A stretch of DNA of 64,000 nt from Citrobacter sp. Marseille-Q6884 (GCF_945906775.1 NZ_CAMDRE010000002.1:434001-498000), one strand, 5' to 3'; positions 24,203-33,808 are shown, counted from the stretch's first letter. The notes: generated by a model from the sequence alone, not told the origin. Made by a program: numbers and translations.

Positions 24203-25458
24203 TACAGGCCTCCTGCACGTTTCGCAATGTGATGGGCGGCGTGCAAGGCGCTTACTGCGCACACACCGCCTCCGCAACCCTGGGCGATAGGGTCAAATCC
24301 GGCAAGTACCGAGCCGATGGCATACATGTTTTCTACGGTTTTTCCCGCCAGTGACGGGCGTAGTGTCGCATCGGTTATCACGCCAAACTGCTGCCACGGT
24401 TGTGGGTCAAAAACGTCACGCTGATACCACTGCGCACGGGTTGCGGTTTGCTGTACATCCAGACCCAGAATCGGTTCGTGGACGGCTTCGCGCGTGGCGA
24501 CCAGACCGCTACTGAAGAAACTGCCGCTGGCCAGTACGGCGAAGCGCGGGCGCAGGGGAATATCGGCATGGTTGCGCGTCCAGATTTCGCTTACCACGCC
24601 TTCCTGGCAGGTGATTTTTTTCACTTCATCGCCAGGCATCCAGATCCCGCCCTGGCGTACAAACTGACGTTGCAATTTATTGTGCAGACGCATTCCCAGT
24701 ACGGAAGGGGGTAAGGTGGGTAACAGCGTTAGCGAGCAGGGAAGTCGCTCGTTGAGCCATTGCCACAGTCGGGTATCCGCCAGGCCAAAGCAGGCTGGCA
24801 TAATGATCATATCGCAGGTTTTTGCCACTGGCAGCAGCGCGTCGTAGAGCAGTGGCCACTTATCTTCGTTATCTAACAGACGGGCGATGTTGACGGCGCG
24901 AAATTCTGTTGGGTTATCGCGCAGAACATCCAGCTCTGGCAATTCGATTTCAGCGGTTTCGACGCTGAGGTTACGCTGGCGTAAGGATGCCGCCGCCAGG
25001 TGTGCCTGAAAATCCAGTAAACCGCTAATGCCCACCACGCAGATGCGCTGTGCGGCCAGCGGCCAGACCGGAACTTCCGGTGAGCTGAGCCATGTGGATC
25101 GCAAGGTGCCCAGCGGGGTCACACGTTGATGTACCTGATGAACCTCACCCTGCAAACCGGCGTCACACTCTTCCAGCAGGTTTTGTGCCTGCTGCGCCAG
25201 TTCCAGCACCGCGTGGGTTCCGATGGTGCTATAGGGATGCGCAGGTGCCTGCGTGCGCAGTGCGTTCAGGCCTGCTTCAATATCTGTCACCGGCTGCCCA
25301 TCTGGCAGGGTGCTGAGCAAATCCAGTGAGCCAGAGGAGAAATGCAGTGCGCTTTGGCCACGGGTGACGATAGTGCAGCGCAACCCGCTTTTTTGCAGTT
25401 GCAGGCCGCACAGCAGACCGGCGAGGCCGCCGCCGATAATGACGGTATCAAATTTCAT
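24202..25458 (-). CDS. glpB: anaerobic glycerol-3-phosphate dehydrogenase subunit B
   Basis: Flavoprotein subunit of the GlpABC complex, 418 aa. The N-terminal dinucleotide fold is MKFDTVIIGGGLAGLLCGLQL, and the C-terminal FAD contact region is NMYAIGSVLAGFDP. The start at 25458 overlaps the glpA 3' end by 11 nt; the open frame to 25662 lies inside glpA and is not used. SD AGGAGCACCAGG is just upstream. Confidence 0.95.
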   Translation of the reverse strand: MKFDTVIIGGGLAGLLCGLQLQKSGLRCTIVTRGQSALHFSSGSLDLLSTLPDGQPVTDIEAGLNALRTQAPAHPYSTIGTHAVLELAQQAQNLLEECDAGLQGEVHQVHQRVTPLGTLRSTWLSSPEVPVWPLAAQRICVVGISGLLDFQAHLAAASLRQRNLSVETAEIELPELDVLRDNPTEFRAVNIARLLDNEDKWPLLYDALLPVAKTCDMIIMPACFGLADTRLWQWLNERLPCSLTLLPTLPPSVLGMRLHNKLQRQFVRQGGIWMPGDEVKKITCQEGVVSEIWTRNHADIPLRPRFAVLASGSFFSSGLVATREAVHEPILGLDVQQTATRAQWYQRDVFDPQPWQQFGVITDATLRPSLAGKTVENMYAIGSVLAGFDPIAQGCGGGVCAVSALHAAHHIAKRAGGL

Positions 25459-27076
25459 CCTGGTGCTCCTTTTCCAGACCACACAACCCTTGATATACCC
25501 AGCGAGTGAACTCGCTTTCGCGCAGCGCATCCCCCCATGCGATGGGCTGCACGCCTTTCCAGCGTTCATTGAGGAACTCGGAAAGCTGAGTGATGGACTG
25601 TGCGGCGGTGGTGACATTAAAGCGTTGCAGCAAACCTGCGGCACGGCAGGCACACAGCTCACCCTGGCATGTTCCCATTCCGACGCGGGTGCGGCGACGT
25701 AAATCCAGCAAGCTGTTAACGGTTAAATTTTCGACGGCGTATTGCACTTCGCCTGCGGTGACGGCTTCGCATTCACAGACCAGGCTGCGGTGTTGACGTC
25801 CTTCGCTAAGCCAGACCGGTGTGCGATCGCCATGACGATAGACCGCTGAACCGCGTAGTGGGGCAGGCAAAGAGATCACGCGTTTAAGTGTATGTTCGGT
25901 CGATTCCTGCGATCCAGGCAGTGCCGTATCCGCCGTGGTGCAAGGGCGGGTATTGCCCAGTTTGCGGCAAACGGCGTCGGTGGCCCACTCAGCCATCAGG
26001 CGGTAGGTCATCAATTTACCACCGGTAATGGTGATAAAGCCGTCCAGCCCGTCGCGCTCAGCGTGATCAAACAGGACGATGCCGCGACTGACGTTACGAC
26101 CACTCGGATCGTCGTCGCTGGCAACCAGCGGTCGCACACCGGAGTAGGCGCGCAGAATCCGCGTTTTCGCCATAATCGGCGCCAGTTTCTCGCCTTCACG
26201 CAGTAAGATATCCACCTCTTCTGCCGTGACGCGGTTGCTGTCGATATCGTCGTAATCGATATGCTGTGAGGTTGTACCGATCAGTGAGATGGTGTCGCCG
26301 GGCACCAGAATATCGGCGTCAGACGGCTTACGGCAGCGGTTAATGACGTGCTGGTTGATTCGATGATCCATAATCAGCAGTGAGCCTTTGGCCGGGAACA
26401 TGCGAATGCTCAGATCGGCATACTCTGCAATACGTTGACCCCAGATCCCGGCGGCATTCACGACGACTGGCGCATGCAGGGACTGCATATCGCCCGTCAG
26501 GTGGTTACGTACATTCACGCCGCAGACGGTCGTACCTTCACGAATCAGCCCTGTCACTTCATGTGCCGTTAAGATGACGGCGCCATGTTCTCTCGCGTCC
26601 AACATATTGGCGGCGGTTAAGCGGAAGGGATCGACGGTACCGTCCGGTACTTTTACTGCGCCAATCAGCTGCGGGTTAACCGACGGTTCGATAATCCGCG
26701 CTTGTTGCGGGTCAATCGCTTCTGCCCGAATCCCGGCCTCTTCACAGGCGCGAATAAAGGTGGCCTGGAAGGAGAGTTCATCTTCCGGCAGCGTAATAAA
26801 CAGACCGTCCGTTGGTTCCACGCAGTGGCGGGCGATTCGTTTCAGAATTTGGTTTTCGCTGATGCATTCGCGGGCAGATTCAGCGTCGGTGACGGCGTAG
26901 CGCGCACCGCTGTGCAGCAGGCCGTGGTTGCGTCCCGTAGCGCCCGTAGCGATATCGTGGCGTTCTACTAAGATGACGCGCAATCCGCGTAGGGCACAGT
27001 CGCGTGCGATCCCGGCACCTGTTGCTCCACCACCAATGATAATCACGTCACTTGTTTGCGAGTCGCGAGTTTTCAT
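25448..27076 (-). CDS. glpA: anaerobic glycerol-3-phosphate dehydrogenase subunit A
   Basis: Catalytic FAD subunit oxidising sn-glycerol 3-phosphate to DHAP during anaerobic growth. It has 542 aa. FAD motif IIIGGGATGAGIARDCALRG at residues 11-30; conserved NHGLLHSGARYAV; and a C-terminal BFD-like [2Fe-2S] domain with CECEAVTAGEV and GMGTCQGELCACRAAG. First gene of glpABC, divergent from glpTQ across a shared control region. Confidence 0.96.
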   Translation of the reverse strand: MKTRDSQTSDVIIIGGGATGAGIARDCALRGLRVILVERHDIATGATGRNHGLLHSGARYAVTDAESARECISENQILKRIARHCVEPTDGLFITLPEDELSFQATFIRACEEAGIRAEAIDPQQARIIEPSVNPQLIGAVKVPDGTVDPFRLTAANMLDAREHGAVILTAHEVTGLIREGTTVCGVNVRNHLTGDMQSLHAPVVVNAAGIWGQRIAEYADLSIRMFPAKGSLLIMDHRINQHVINRCRKPSDADILVPGDTISLIGTTSQHIDYDDIDSNRVTAEEVDILLREGEKLAPIMAKTRILRAYSGVRPLVASDDDPSGRNVSRGIVLFDHAERDGLDGFITITGGKLMTYRLMAEWATDAVCRKLGNTRPCTTADTALPGSQESTEHTLKRVISLPAPLRGSAVYRHGDRTPVWLSEGRQHRSLVCECEAVTAGEVQYAVENLTVNSLLDLRRRTRVGMGTCQGELCACRAAGLLQRFNVTTAAQSITQLSEFLNERWKGVQPIAWGDALRESEFTRWVYQGLCGLEKEHQDEI

Positions 27077-27189
27077 TGTTTTTCCTCACAGTTCGTTTTT
27101 TATCATTTAGCCACATAAAAAACATGGATTGTTTGATTTCGCGCATAATCGCTCATAATTCGAAAATGAAACGTGATTTCGTGCGTCTT

Positions 27190-27199
27190 TATGAACATT
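27190..27199. promoter_or_regulatory. candidate GlpR half-operator
   Basis: On the minus strand AATGTTCATA matches 9 of 10 of the GlpR half-site WATKYTCGWW. A weaker candidate (ACAGTTCGTT, 8 of 10) lies just upstream of glpA at about 27087-27096. Repression of glpABC and glpTQ by GlpR is known in E. coli; site assignment here is by consensus only. Confidence 0.4.
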
Positions 27200-27220
27200 T
27201 GTCATAAATCTGTAACAATA

Positions 27221-27236
27221 TGTGCTGTAATTCACA
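27221..27236. promoter_or_regulatory. CRP site in the glpA-glpT intergenic region
   Basis: TGTGC-N6-TCACA, nine of ten matches to the symmetric CRP consensus TGTGA-N6-TCACA. It is placed 111 nt upstream of the glpT start and 145 nt upstream of glpA. CRP activation of both glp operons is established for E. coli. Confidence 0.7.
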
Positions 27237-27346
27237 TTATTGCGACCAATGTTTCCTTAACATCGCGGCCACACTGGGAGCGGTAGGGTTGTTACGACAA
27301 ACTGCAGTGTTTCCTTCGAATGAAAGACGGCCACGGAGGCTACAAT

Positions 27347-28705
27347 ATGTTGAGTATTTTTAAACCTGCGCCACATAGAGCGCGTTTACCTGCAGCGGAG
27401 ATCGATCCCACCTATCGTCGATTGCGCTGGCAGATTTTCCTGGGGATATTCTTTGGTTATGCCGCGTACTATCTGGTACGTAAAAACTTTGCTTTAGCAA
27501 TGCCTTATCTGGTTGAACAGGGTTTCTCTCGTGGCGATCTGGGCTTTGCGTTGTCTGGTATCTCCATTGCTTATGGCTTTTCAAAATTTATCATGGGCTC
27601 CGTTTCGGACCGCTCGAATCCGCGCGTTTTCCTGCCTGCGGGTTTGATTCTGGCTGCCGCGGTGATGTTGTTCATGGGCTTTGTGCCATGGGCGACTTCG
27701 AGCATTGCGATTATGTTCGTGTTGCTGTTCCTGTGCGGTTGGTTCCAGGGGATGGGGTGGCCACCGTGTGGTCGTACTATGGTGCACTGGTGGTCGCAGA
27801 AAGAACGTGGCGGCATCGTTTCCGTCTGGAACTGTGCGCATAACGTCGGTGGCGGCCTGCCTCCGCTGCTGTTCCTGCTGGGGATGGCCTGGTTTAATGA
27901 CTGGAAAGCGGCGCTTTACATGCCGGCATTTGGTGCCATTGTCGTTGCCCTGTTTGCTTTTGCTCTGATGCGCGATACGCCGCAGTCCTGTGGCCTGCCG
28001 CCAATCGAAGAGTACAAGAACGACTATCCGGATGATTACAACGAGAAAGCAGAAGAAGAGCTGACGGCGAAGCAGATCTTCATGCAGTACGTATTACCGA
28101 ACAAGCTGTTGTGGTACATCGCTATTGCGAACGTGTTTGTCTATTTACTGCGTTACGGCATCCTCGACTGGTCGCCGACCTACCTGAAAGAAGTGAAGCA
28201 TTTCGCACTGGATAAATCATCCTGGGCTTACTTCCTGTATGAGTATGCGGGTATCCCGGGTACGCTGCTGTGCGGCTGGATGTCGGATAAAGTCTTCCGT
28301 GGTAACCGTGGTGCCACCGGTGTGTTCTTTATGACACTGGTGACCATCGCAACCATCGTCTACTGGATGAACCCGGCAGGTAATCCAAACGTCGATATGA
28401 TTTGTATGATCGTGATTGGCTTCCTGATTTACGGCCCGGTCATGTTGATTGGTCTGCATGCGCTGGAACTGGCACCGAAAAAAGCAGCAGGTACCGCGGC
28501 GGGCTTTACCGGACTGTTTGGTTACCTGGGCGGTTCTGTGGCCGCGAGCGCCATTGTGGGTTACACCGTTGACTTCTTCGGCTGGGATGGCGGCTTCATG
28601 GTGATGATCGGCGGCAGCGTGCTGGCGGTGATTCTGCTGATTGTCGTGATGATCGGTGAGAAACGTCATCATGAAGAGATGATGCTGAAGCGTAATGGGG
28701 GCTAA
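27347..28705 (+). CDS. glpT: glycerol-3-phosphate:phosphate antiporter GlpT
   Basis: Major-facilitator inner-membrane transporter exchanging cytoplasmic phosphate for external glycerol 3-phosphate; also the entry route of fosfomycin. It has 452 aa, 12 membrane segments, and the substrate Arg residues in YYLVRKNFALAMP and YLLRYGILDWSPTYL. The frame opens at 27320, but the ATG at 27347 has GGAGG 8 nt upstream and gives the E. coli start (MLSIFKP). Followed after 3 nt by glpQ. Confidence 0.97.
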   Translation: MLSIFKPAPHRARLPAAEIDPTYRRLRWQIFLGIFFGYAAYYLVRKNFALAMPYLVEQGFSRGDLGFALSGISIAYGFSKFIMGSVSDRSNPRVFLPAGLILAAAVMLFMGFVPWATSSIAIMFVLLFLCGWFQGMGWPPCGRTMVHWWSQKERGGIVSVWNCAHNVGGGLPPLLFLLGMAWFNDWKAALYMPAFGAIVVALFAFALMRDTPQSCGLPPIEEYKNDYPDDYNEKAEEELTAKQIFMQYVLPNKLLWYIAIANVFVYLLRYGILDWSPTYLKEVKHFALDKSSWAYFLYEYAGIPGTLLCGWMSDKVFRGNRGATGVFFMTLVTIATIVYWMNPAGNPNVDMICMIVIGFLIYGPVMLIGLHALELAPKKAAGTAAGFTGLFGYLGGSVAASAIVGYTVDFFGWDGGFMVMIGGSVLAVILLIVVMIGEKRHHEEMMLKRNGG

Positions 28706-28708
28706 TCG

Positions 28709-29776
28709 ATGAAAACCACATTGAAAGGTCTCAGTACGGCACTGATGCTGGCAGGTATGGTGGTAAGCAGTACTGCGATTGCCGCCGATAAAGTGGTGAT
28801 TGCACACCGTGGCGCAAGCGGATATTTACCGGAGCATACGTTGCCAGCAAAAGCGATGGCCTATGCGCAGGGCGCGGATTACCTGGAGCAGGATTTGGTA
28901 ATGACAAAGGACGACCACCTGGTCGTCCTGCATGACCACTATCTTGACCGGGTGACCGATGTTGCTGAGCGTTTCCCGGATCGTGCACGTAAAGATGGAC
29001 GTTACTACGCCATCGACTTTACGCTGGATGAGATCAAATCGCTGAAATTTACCGAAGGCTTCGATATCGAAAAGGGTAAGCACGTTCAGACGTATCCCGG
29101 GCGTTTCCCGATGGGTAAATCTGATTTCCGCGTACATACATTCGAAGAAGAGATCGAATTTGTTCAGGGTTTAAACCATTCCACCGGGAAAAACATCGGT
29201 ATCTATCCAGAAATCAAAGCGCCATGGTTCCATCACCAGGAAGGGAAGGACATTGCTGCTAAGACGCTGGAAGTGTTGAAAAAGTATGGTTACAGCGATA
29301 AACAGGACAAGGTCTACCTGCAAAGTTTTGATGTGGCGGAGCTGAAGCGCATCAAAAACGAGCTGGAACCCAAAATGGGGATGGATCTGAATCTGGTGCA
29401 ACTGATTGCTTACACCGACTGGAATGAAACGCAGGAGAAAAAGCCGGACGGTAGTTGGGTGAATTACAACTACGACTGGATGTTTAAACCGGGCGCGATG
29501 AAGCAGGTGGCTGAGTATGCCGACGGCATTGGCCCGGACTACCATATGCTGGTGGATCAGAAGTCGAAGAAGGGCAATATTGTGTTGACCGGAATGGTTC
29601 AGGATGCGCATCAGAATAAGATGACGGTGCATCCTTATACCGTGCGGGCCGATCAGTTGCCGGACTATGCGACTGACGTGAATCAACTGTATGACATCCT
29701 GTATAACAAAGCGGGCGTGGACGGGCTGTTCACCGACTTCCCCGACAAGGCAGTGATGTTCCTGAATAAGAAGTAA
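28709..29776 (+). CDS. glpQ: periplasmic glycerophosphodiester phosphodiesterase GlpQ
   Basis: Ca2+-dependent GDPD that releases glycerol 3-phosphate from deacylated phospholipids in the periplasm, feeding GlpT. It has 355 aa. Signal peptide MKTTLKGLSTALMLAGMVVSSTAIA, then the GDPD core VIAHRGASGYLPEHTLPA (catalytic His), LEQDLVMTKDDHLVVLHD (second His) and YPEIKAPWFH (metal Glu). Co-transcribed with glpT; followed by a hairpin. Confidence 0.97.
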   Translation: MKTTLKGLSTALMLAGMVVSSTAIAADKVVIAHRGASGYLPEHTLPAKAMAYAQGADYLEQDLVMTKDDHLVVLHDHYLDRVTDVAERFPDRARKDGRYYAIDFTLDEIKSLKFTEGFDIEKGKHVQTYPGRFPMGKSDFRVHTFEEEIEFVQGLNHSTGKNIGIYPEIKAPWFHHQEGKDIAAKTLEVLKKYGYSDKQDKVYLQSFDVAELKRIKNELEPKMGMDLNLVQLIAYTDWNETQEKKPDGSWVNYNYDWMFKPGAMKQVAEYADGIGPDYHMLVDQKSKKGNIVLTGMVQDAHQNKMTVHPYTVRADQLPDYATDVNQLYDILYNKAGVDGLFTDFPDKAVMFLNKK

Positions 29777-29783
29777 CAGTACC

Positions 29784-29816
29784 AGGCCTACGGTGTTTGC
29801 GCATCGTAGGCCTTTT
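29784..29816 (+). terminator. terminator of glpTQ
   Basis: AGGCCTACG / CGTAGGCCT, nine perfect pairs around a 12-nt loop, followed by TTTT, 7 nt after the glpQ stop. Confidence 0.65.
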
Positions 29817-29896
29817 CGATGTAATGCCTGTCGGTATTCAGCTCAAACCGTCTGCGAGATGTTGTGCGGATCCCCACGCATGAAGTTCGTTCAATG

Positions 29897-30151
29897 CTAC
29901 ATCTCTATCTCAATATCACCGTTTGCCCGACAACAGCAGGGCAATATTTCACCCGGCTGAATAAAGGCTAACGGCTCGGCAATCCAGTCAACCTGTCCCG
30001 CCAGCAGGCGGGTACGACAGGAGCCGCAGTAACCTTCACGGCACTGATATTCGACCTCAACATTGTGCGATTCGAGCGCGGTAAGCAGGGAAGAATGTTC
30101 ATCCTGGCACAACAACTGTGCGCCAGAGATGCGCAGGGTAATGCGGCCCAT
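29897..30151 (-). CDS. yfaE: 2Fe-2S ferredoxin YfaE (diferric-tyrosyl radical maintenance)
   Basis: An 84-aa plant-type ferredoxin that reduces the NrdB diiron site so the tyrosyl radical can be regenerated. Cluster ligands are in CREGYCGSCR (residues 37-46), with the fourth Cys in the CCC run near residue 73. The start shares one base with the nrdB stop, so it is coupled to nrdAB. E. coli has inaA between this gene and glpQ; it is absent here. Confidence 0.94.
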   Translation of the reverse strand: MGRITLRISGAQLLCQDEHSSLLTALESHNVEVEYQCREGYCGSCRTRLLAGQVDWIAEPLAFIQPGEILPCCCRANGDIEIEM

Positions 30152-31281
30152 CAGAGCTGGAAATTACTCAGATCGTCGGTATCGACTTCAGAATCGATTT
30201 GGCCGACCAGATACGAACTCACTTCCACTTCCTGCGGGGCAACCTGAACGTTATCAGACACCAGCCAGGTGTTGATCCACGGGATCGGGTTAGAGCGCGT
30301 CTGGAATGGCAGATCCAGTCCGACTGCCTGCATACGGATGTTGGTGATGTACTCGACGTACTGGCAGAGAATATCTTTGTTCAGACCAATCATCGAGCCG
30401 TCACGGAACAGGTAATCGGCCCACTCTTTTTCCTGCAGCGCAGCCTGGACGAACAGGTCGTAGCATTCCTGCTTGCACTCTTCGGCGATCTCCGCCATTT
30501 CCGGGTCGTCTACGCCGCTGCGTAACAGGTTCAGCATATGCTGCGTACCGGTCAGGTGCAGGGCTTCATCGCGGGCGATCAGGCGAATGATCTTGGCGTT
30601 GCCTTCCATCAGTTCGCGCTCTGCAAAGGCGAAAGAGCAGGCAAAACTGACGTAGAAACGGATCGCTTCCAGCGCGTTAACGCTCATCAGGCACAGATAC
30701 AGTTTTTTCTTCAGCTCACGCAGATTCACGACAACCGTTTTGCCATTGACCGTATGCGTGCCTTCGCCCAGCAGATGCCAGTAGCTGGTCATCTCGATCA
30801 GTTCGTCGTAGTAGCTGGAGATGCCTTCCGCACGTTTTTGGATCTGCTCGTTAGTCACGATATCGTCAAACACGACCGCCGGATCGTTAACGATATTGCG
30901 GATGATATGGGTGTATGAGCGAGAGTGGATGGTTTCCGAAAACGCCCACGTTTCTACCCAGGTTTCCAGTTCCGGGATCGAAATCAGCGGCAGCAGCGCC
31001 ACGTTCGGGCTACGTCCCTGAATGGAGTCCAGCAGCGTCTGGTACTTCAGGTTGCTGATGAAGATGTGTTTTTCATGCTCCGGCAGCGCCTGATAGTCGA
31101 TACGGTCGCGGGAAACATCAACTTCTTCCGGTCGCCAGAAGAAGGAGAGCTGCTTTTCGATCAGTTTTTCGAAGATATCGTATTTTTGTTGATCGTAGCG
31201 GGCCACGTTGACCGGTTGGCCGAAGAACATCGGCTCTTTAAGCTGGTCATTTTTCGTCTGTGAAAATGTGGTATATGCCAT
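30151..31281 (-). CDS. nrdB: class Ia ribonucleotide reductase beta subunit NrdB
   Basis: Radical-generating R2 subunit. It has 376 aa, identical in length to E. coli. Diiron ligands and the radical Tyr are in place: TLLDS (Asp84), SETIHSRSYTHI (Glu115, His118, Tyr122 in mature numbering) and ARDEALHLTGTQHM (Glu238, His241). The C-terminal DTDDLSNFQL is the NrdA-docking tail. It is separated from nrdA by a REP pair. Confidence 0.97.
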   Translation of the reverse strand: MAYTTFSQTKNDQLKEPMFFGQPVNVARYDQQKYDIFEKLIEKQLSFFWRPEEVDVSRDRIDYQALPEHEKHIFISNLKYQTLLDSIQGRSPNVALLPLISIPELETWVETWAFSETIHSRSYTHIIRNIVNDPAVVFDDIVTNEQIQKRAEGISSYYDELIEMTSYWHLLGEGTHTVNGKTVVVNLRELKKKLYLCLMSVNALEAIRFYVSFACSFAFAERELMEGNAKIIRLIARDEALHLTGTQHMLNLLRSGVDDPEMAEIAEECKQECYDLFVQAALQEKEWADYLFRDGSMIGLNKDILCQYVEYITNIRMQAVGLDLPFQTRSNPIPWINTWLVSDNVQVAPQEVEVSSYLVGQIDSEVDTDDLSNFQL

Positions 31282-31306
31282 GAATGTGTCCTGTTTGGAG
31301 TTTAAT

Positions 31307-31384
31307 GCCGGATGGCGCAGGGCGTATCCGGCCTACAACACCGATGTATTTGTCGCCGGATAAGGTGTTAACGTCTTATCCGGC
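31307..31384. repeat. BIME: pair of REP palindromes between nrdA and nrdB
   Basis: First REP at 31307-31336 (GCCGGATGGCG ... ATCCGGCCTAC). Second at 31355-31384 (GCCGGATAAG / CTTATCCGGC, ten perfect pairs). REPs at this operon junction may stabilise the upstream nrdA mRNA or bind gyrase or IHF, as is known for BIMEs. Confidence 0.9.
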
Positions 31385-31393
31385 ATCACAATA

Positions 31394-33679
31394 TCAGATC
31401 TTACATGCGCCGCTTTCGCAGCCATCGTCCTGAATGGACGGCACCAGATCGTCCTGTGCATCTTCCGCGCCGTCGCGGGTGTTCTGATAGTACAGTGTTT
31501 TCACACCAAATTTGTAGGCGGTGAGCAAGTCTTTCAGCAACTGCTGCATCGGTACTTTCCCTGACGGGAAACGAGACGGATCGTAGTTGGTGTTTGCTGA
31601 AATCGACTGGTCGATAAACTTCTGCATGATGCCGACCAGTTGCAGGTAACCGTCATTATTCGGCATTTCCCACAGCAGTTCATAGGCATTTTTCAGGTGT
31701 TCGTAGTCCGGCACGACCTGGCGCAGGATACCGTCCTTCGACGCTTTGATGCTGACGTAACCGCGCGGTGGCTCGATGCCGTTGGTCGCGTTGGAGATCT
31801 GCGAAGAGGTCTCGGATGGCATCAGGGCAGACAGCGTGGAGTTACGCAGGCCGTGAGTCTTAATGGATTCACGCAGCTGTTCCCAGTCGTAATGCAGCGT
31901 TTCGCTGACGATCGCATCCAGATCTTTCTTGTAGGTATCGATCGGCAGAATACCTTTTGCATAGGTGGTTTCGTTAAACCACGGGCACGCGCCTTGCTCT
32001 TTCGCCAGCTCGTTAGAGGCTTTCAGCAGATAGTACTGAATAGCTTCAAAGGTTTTGTGGGTCAGGTTATTGGCGCTACCGTCAGAGTAACGTTTGCCGT
32101 TTTTCGCCAGCCAGTAGGCATAGTTGATCACGCCAATACCCAGCGTACGACGACCCATTGCACCGCGTTTTGCGGCCGGAATTGGATAATCCTGGTAATC
32201 CAGCAGCGCATCCAGGGCACGTACTGCCAGGACCGCCAGCTCTTCCAGTTCGTCCAGGCTCTCAATAGCGCCGAGGTTAAATGCCGACAGCGTACACAGG
32301 GCAATCTCACCGTTTTCGTCGTTAACGTCAGTCAGCGGTTTGGTCGGCAGGGCAATTTCCAGGCACAGATTGGACTGGCGCACTGGCGCGACAACCGGAT
32401 CAAACGGGCTGTGCGTGTTGCAGTGGTCCACGTTCTGAATGTAGATACGACCCGTAGAGGCACGCTCCTGCATCATCAGGGAGAACAGTTCAACGGCTTT
32501 CACACGCTGTTTGCGGATGCTGTCGTCGTTTTCATACTGCACGTACAGGCGCTCGAACTCATCCTGATCGGCGAAGAACGCATCGTACAGACCTGGAACG
32601 TCAGACGGGCTGAACAGCGTGATGTCGCCGCCTTTCAGCAGACGGGTGTACATCAGTTTGTTGATCTGCACACCGTAGTCCATGTGGCGCACGCGGTTGC
32701 CTTCCACGCCGCGGTTGTTTTTCAACACCAGCAGGCTTTCAACTTCCAGATGCCACATCGGGTAGAACAGGGTGGCCGCACCGCCGCGGACGCCGCCCTG
32801 AGAGCAGGATTTCACTGCGGTCTGGAAGTGCTTGTAGAACGGGATACAACCCGTGTGGAACGCTTCACCGCCGCGAATCGGGCTACCCAGAGCACGAATG
32901 CGACCGGCGTTGATACCGATACCGGCACGCTGGGAAACGTATTTCACAATCGCGCTGGAGGTGGCGTTGATGGAATCCAGGCTGTCGCCGCACTCGATCA
33001 GTACGCAGGAGCTGAACTGACGGGTCGGGGTACGCACGCCGGACATGATCGGCGTTGGCAGCGAAATTTTGAACGTAGAAACGGCGTCGTAGAAACGTTT
33101 TACGTATTGCAGACGCGTTTCACGCGGATAGTTAGAGAACAGGCAGGCCGCCACCAGAATGTAGAGGAACTGCGCACTTTCATAAATCTCACCGGTGACG
33201 CGGTTTTGAACCAGATATTTGCCTTCTAACTGCTTAACCGCAGCGTATGAGAAGGTCATATCGCGATCGTGTTCGATAAACGAGTCCATCTGCTTGAACT
33301 CTTCTTCCGTGTAGTCTTCCAGCAGATGATTATCGTATTTACCCATCTCAACCATTTTGACAACGTGGTTGTAAAGCGCAGGGGGTTCGAACTCACCATA
33401 GGCTTTTTTGCGCAGGTGGAAAATCGCCAGGCGGGCTGCCAGGTACTGATAATCCGGCGCGTCGCGGGAGATCAGGTCTGCGGCAGCTTTGATGATCGTT
33501 TCATGAATATCGGAGGTCTTGATACCGTCATAAAACTGAATGTGTGAGCGCAGCTCGACCTGAGAAATCGATACGTTATTCAGTCCTTCTGCCGCCCAAT
33601 CCAGAACTCGGTGGATTTTGTCGAGATTGATGCGCTCTGTACTACCATCACGCTTTGTCACCAGCAGACTCTGATTCAT
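31394..33679 (-). CDS. nrdA: class Ia ribonucleotide reductase alpha subunit NrdA
   Basis: Catalytic R1 subunit reducing NDPs to dNDPs, 761 aa as in E. coli. The N-terminal ATP-cone begins LLVTKRDGSTERINLDKI. Active-site cysteines lie in FSSCVLIECGDS (C225), NLCLEIALPT (C439) and EIALCTLSAFN (C462), and the thioredoxin-shuttle pair is in the terminal CESGACKI. Transcribed from a region with DnaA and NrdR sites. Confidence 0.98.
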   Translation of the reverse strand: MNQSLLVTKRDGSTERINLDKIHRVLDWAAEGLNNVSISQVELRSHIQFYDGIKTSDIHETIIKAAADLISRDAPDYQYLAARLAIFHLRKKAYGEFEPPALYNHVVKMVEMGKYDNHLLEDYTEEEFKQMDSFIEHDRDMTFSYAAVKQLEGKYLVQNRVTGEIYESAQFLYILVAACLFSNYPRETRLQYVKRFYDAVSTFKISLPTPIMSGVRTPTRQFSSCVLIECGDSLDSINATSSAIVKYVSQRAGIGINAGRIRALGSPIRGGEAFHTGCIPFYKHFQTAVKSCSQGGVRGGAATLFYPMWHLEVESLLVLKNNRGVEGNRVRHMDYGVQINKLMYTRLLKGGDITLFSPSDVPGLYDAFFADQDEFERLYVQYENDDSIRKQRVKAVELFSLMMQERASTGRIYIQNVDHCNTHSPFDPVVAPVRQSNLCLEIALPTKPLTDVNDENGEIALCTLSAFNLGAIESLDELEELAVLAVRALDALLDYQDYPIPAAKRGAMGRRTLGIGVINYAYWLAKNGKRYSDGSANNLTHKTFEAIQYYLLKASNELAKEQGACPWFNETTYAKGILPIDTYKKDLDAIVSETLHYDWEQLRESIKTHGLRNSTLSALMPSETSSQISNATNGIEPPRGYVSIKASKDGILRQVVPDYEHLKNAYELLWEMPNNDGYLQLVGIMQKFIDQSISANTNYDPSRFPSGKVPMQQLLKDLLTAYKFGVKTLYYQNTRDGAEDAQDDLVPSIQDDGCESGACKI

Positions 33680-33721
33680 GTGGTTTTTTACCTGTCCGTG
33701 AAAGAAAAAATATCCCCCATA

Positions 33722-33730
33722 TTATCCACA
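33722..33730 (+). promoter_or_regulatory. DnaA box upstream of nrdA
   Basis: TTATCCACA, a perfect match to the DnaA consensus TTATNCACA. Together with the inverted copy at 33752-33760 it forms the DnaA pair known from the E. coli nrdAB promoter, which links dNTP supply to replication initiation. Confidence 0.8.
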
Positions 33731-33751
33731 GTGCCATGTTGTGACTAAGTC

Positions 33752-33760
33752 TGTGGATAA
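33752..33760 (-). promoter_or_regulatory. second DnaA box upstream of nrdA
   Basis: TGTGGATAA, a perfect consensus box on the minus strand, 30 bp from the first. Confidence 0.8.
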
Positions 33761-33776
33761 ATACTATATGTAGGGG
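33761..33776. promoter_or_regulatory. NrdR box 1
   Basis: ATACTATATGTAGGGG matches about 12 of 16 positions of the NrdR consensus ACACWATATATWGTGT. Its partner lies exactly 32 bp further on, the three-turn spacing typical of NrdR box pairs. Confidence 0.7.
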
Positions 33777-33792
33777 TTGTTTGATAAAATAG

Positions 33793-33808
33793 ACGCTATA
33801 TGGTGAGT
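33793..33808. promoter_or_regulatory. NrdR box 2
   Basis: ACGCTATATGGTGAGT, about 12 of 16 matches to the NrdR consensus, 32 bp from box 1. Confidence 0.7.
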
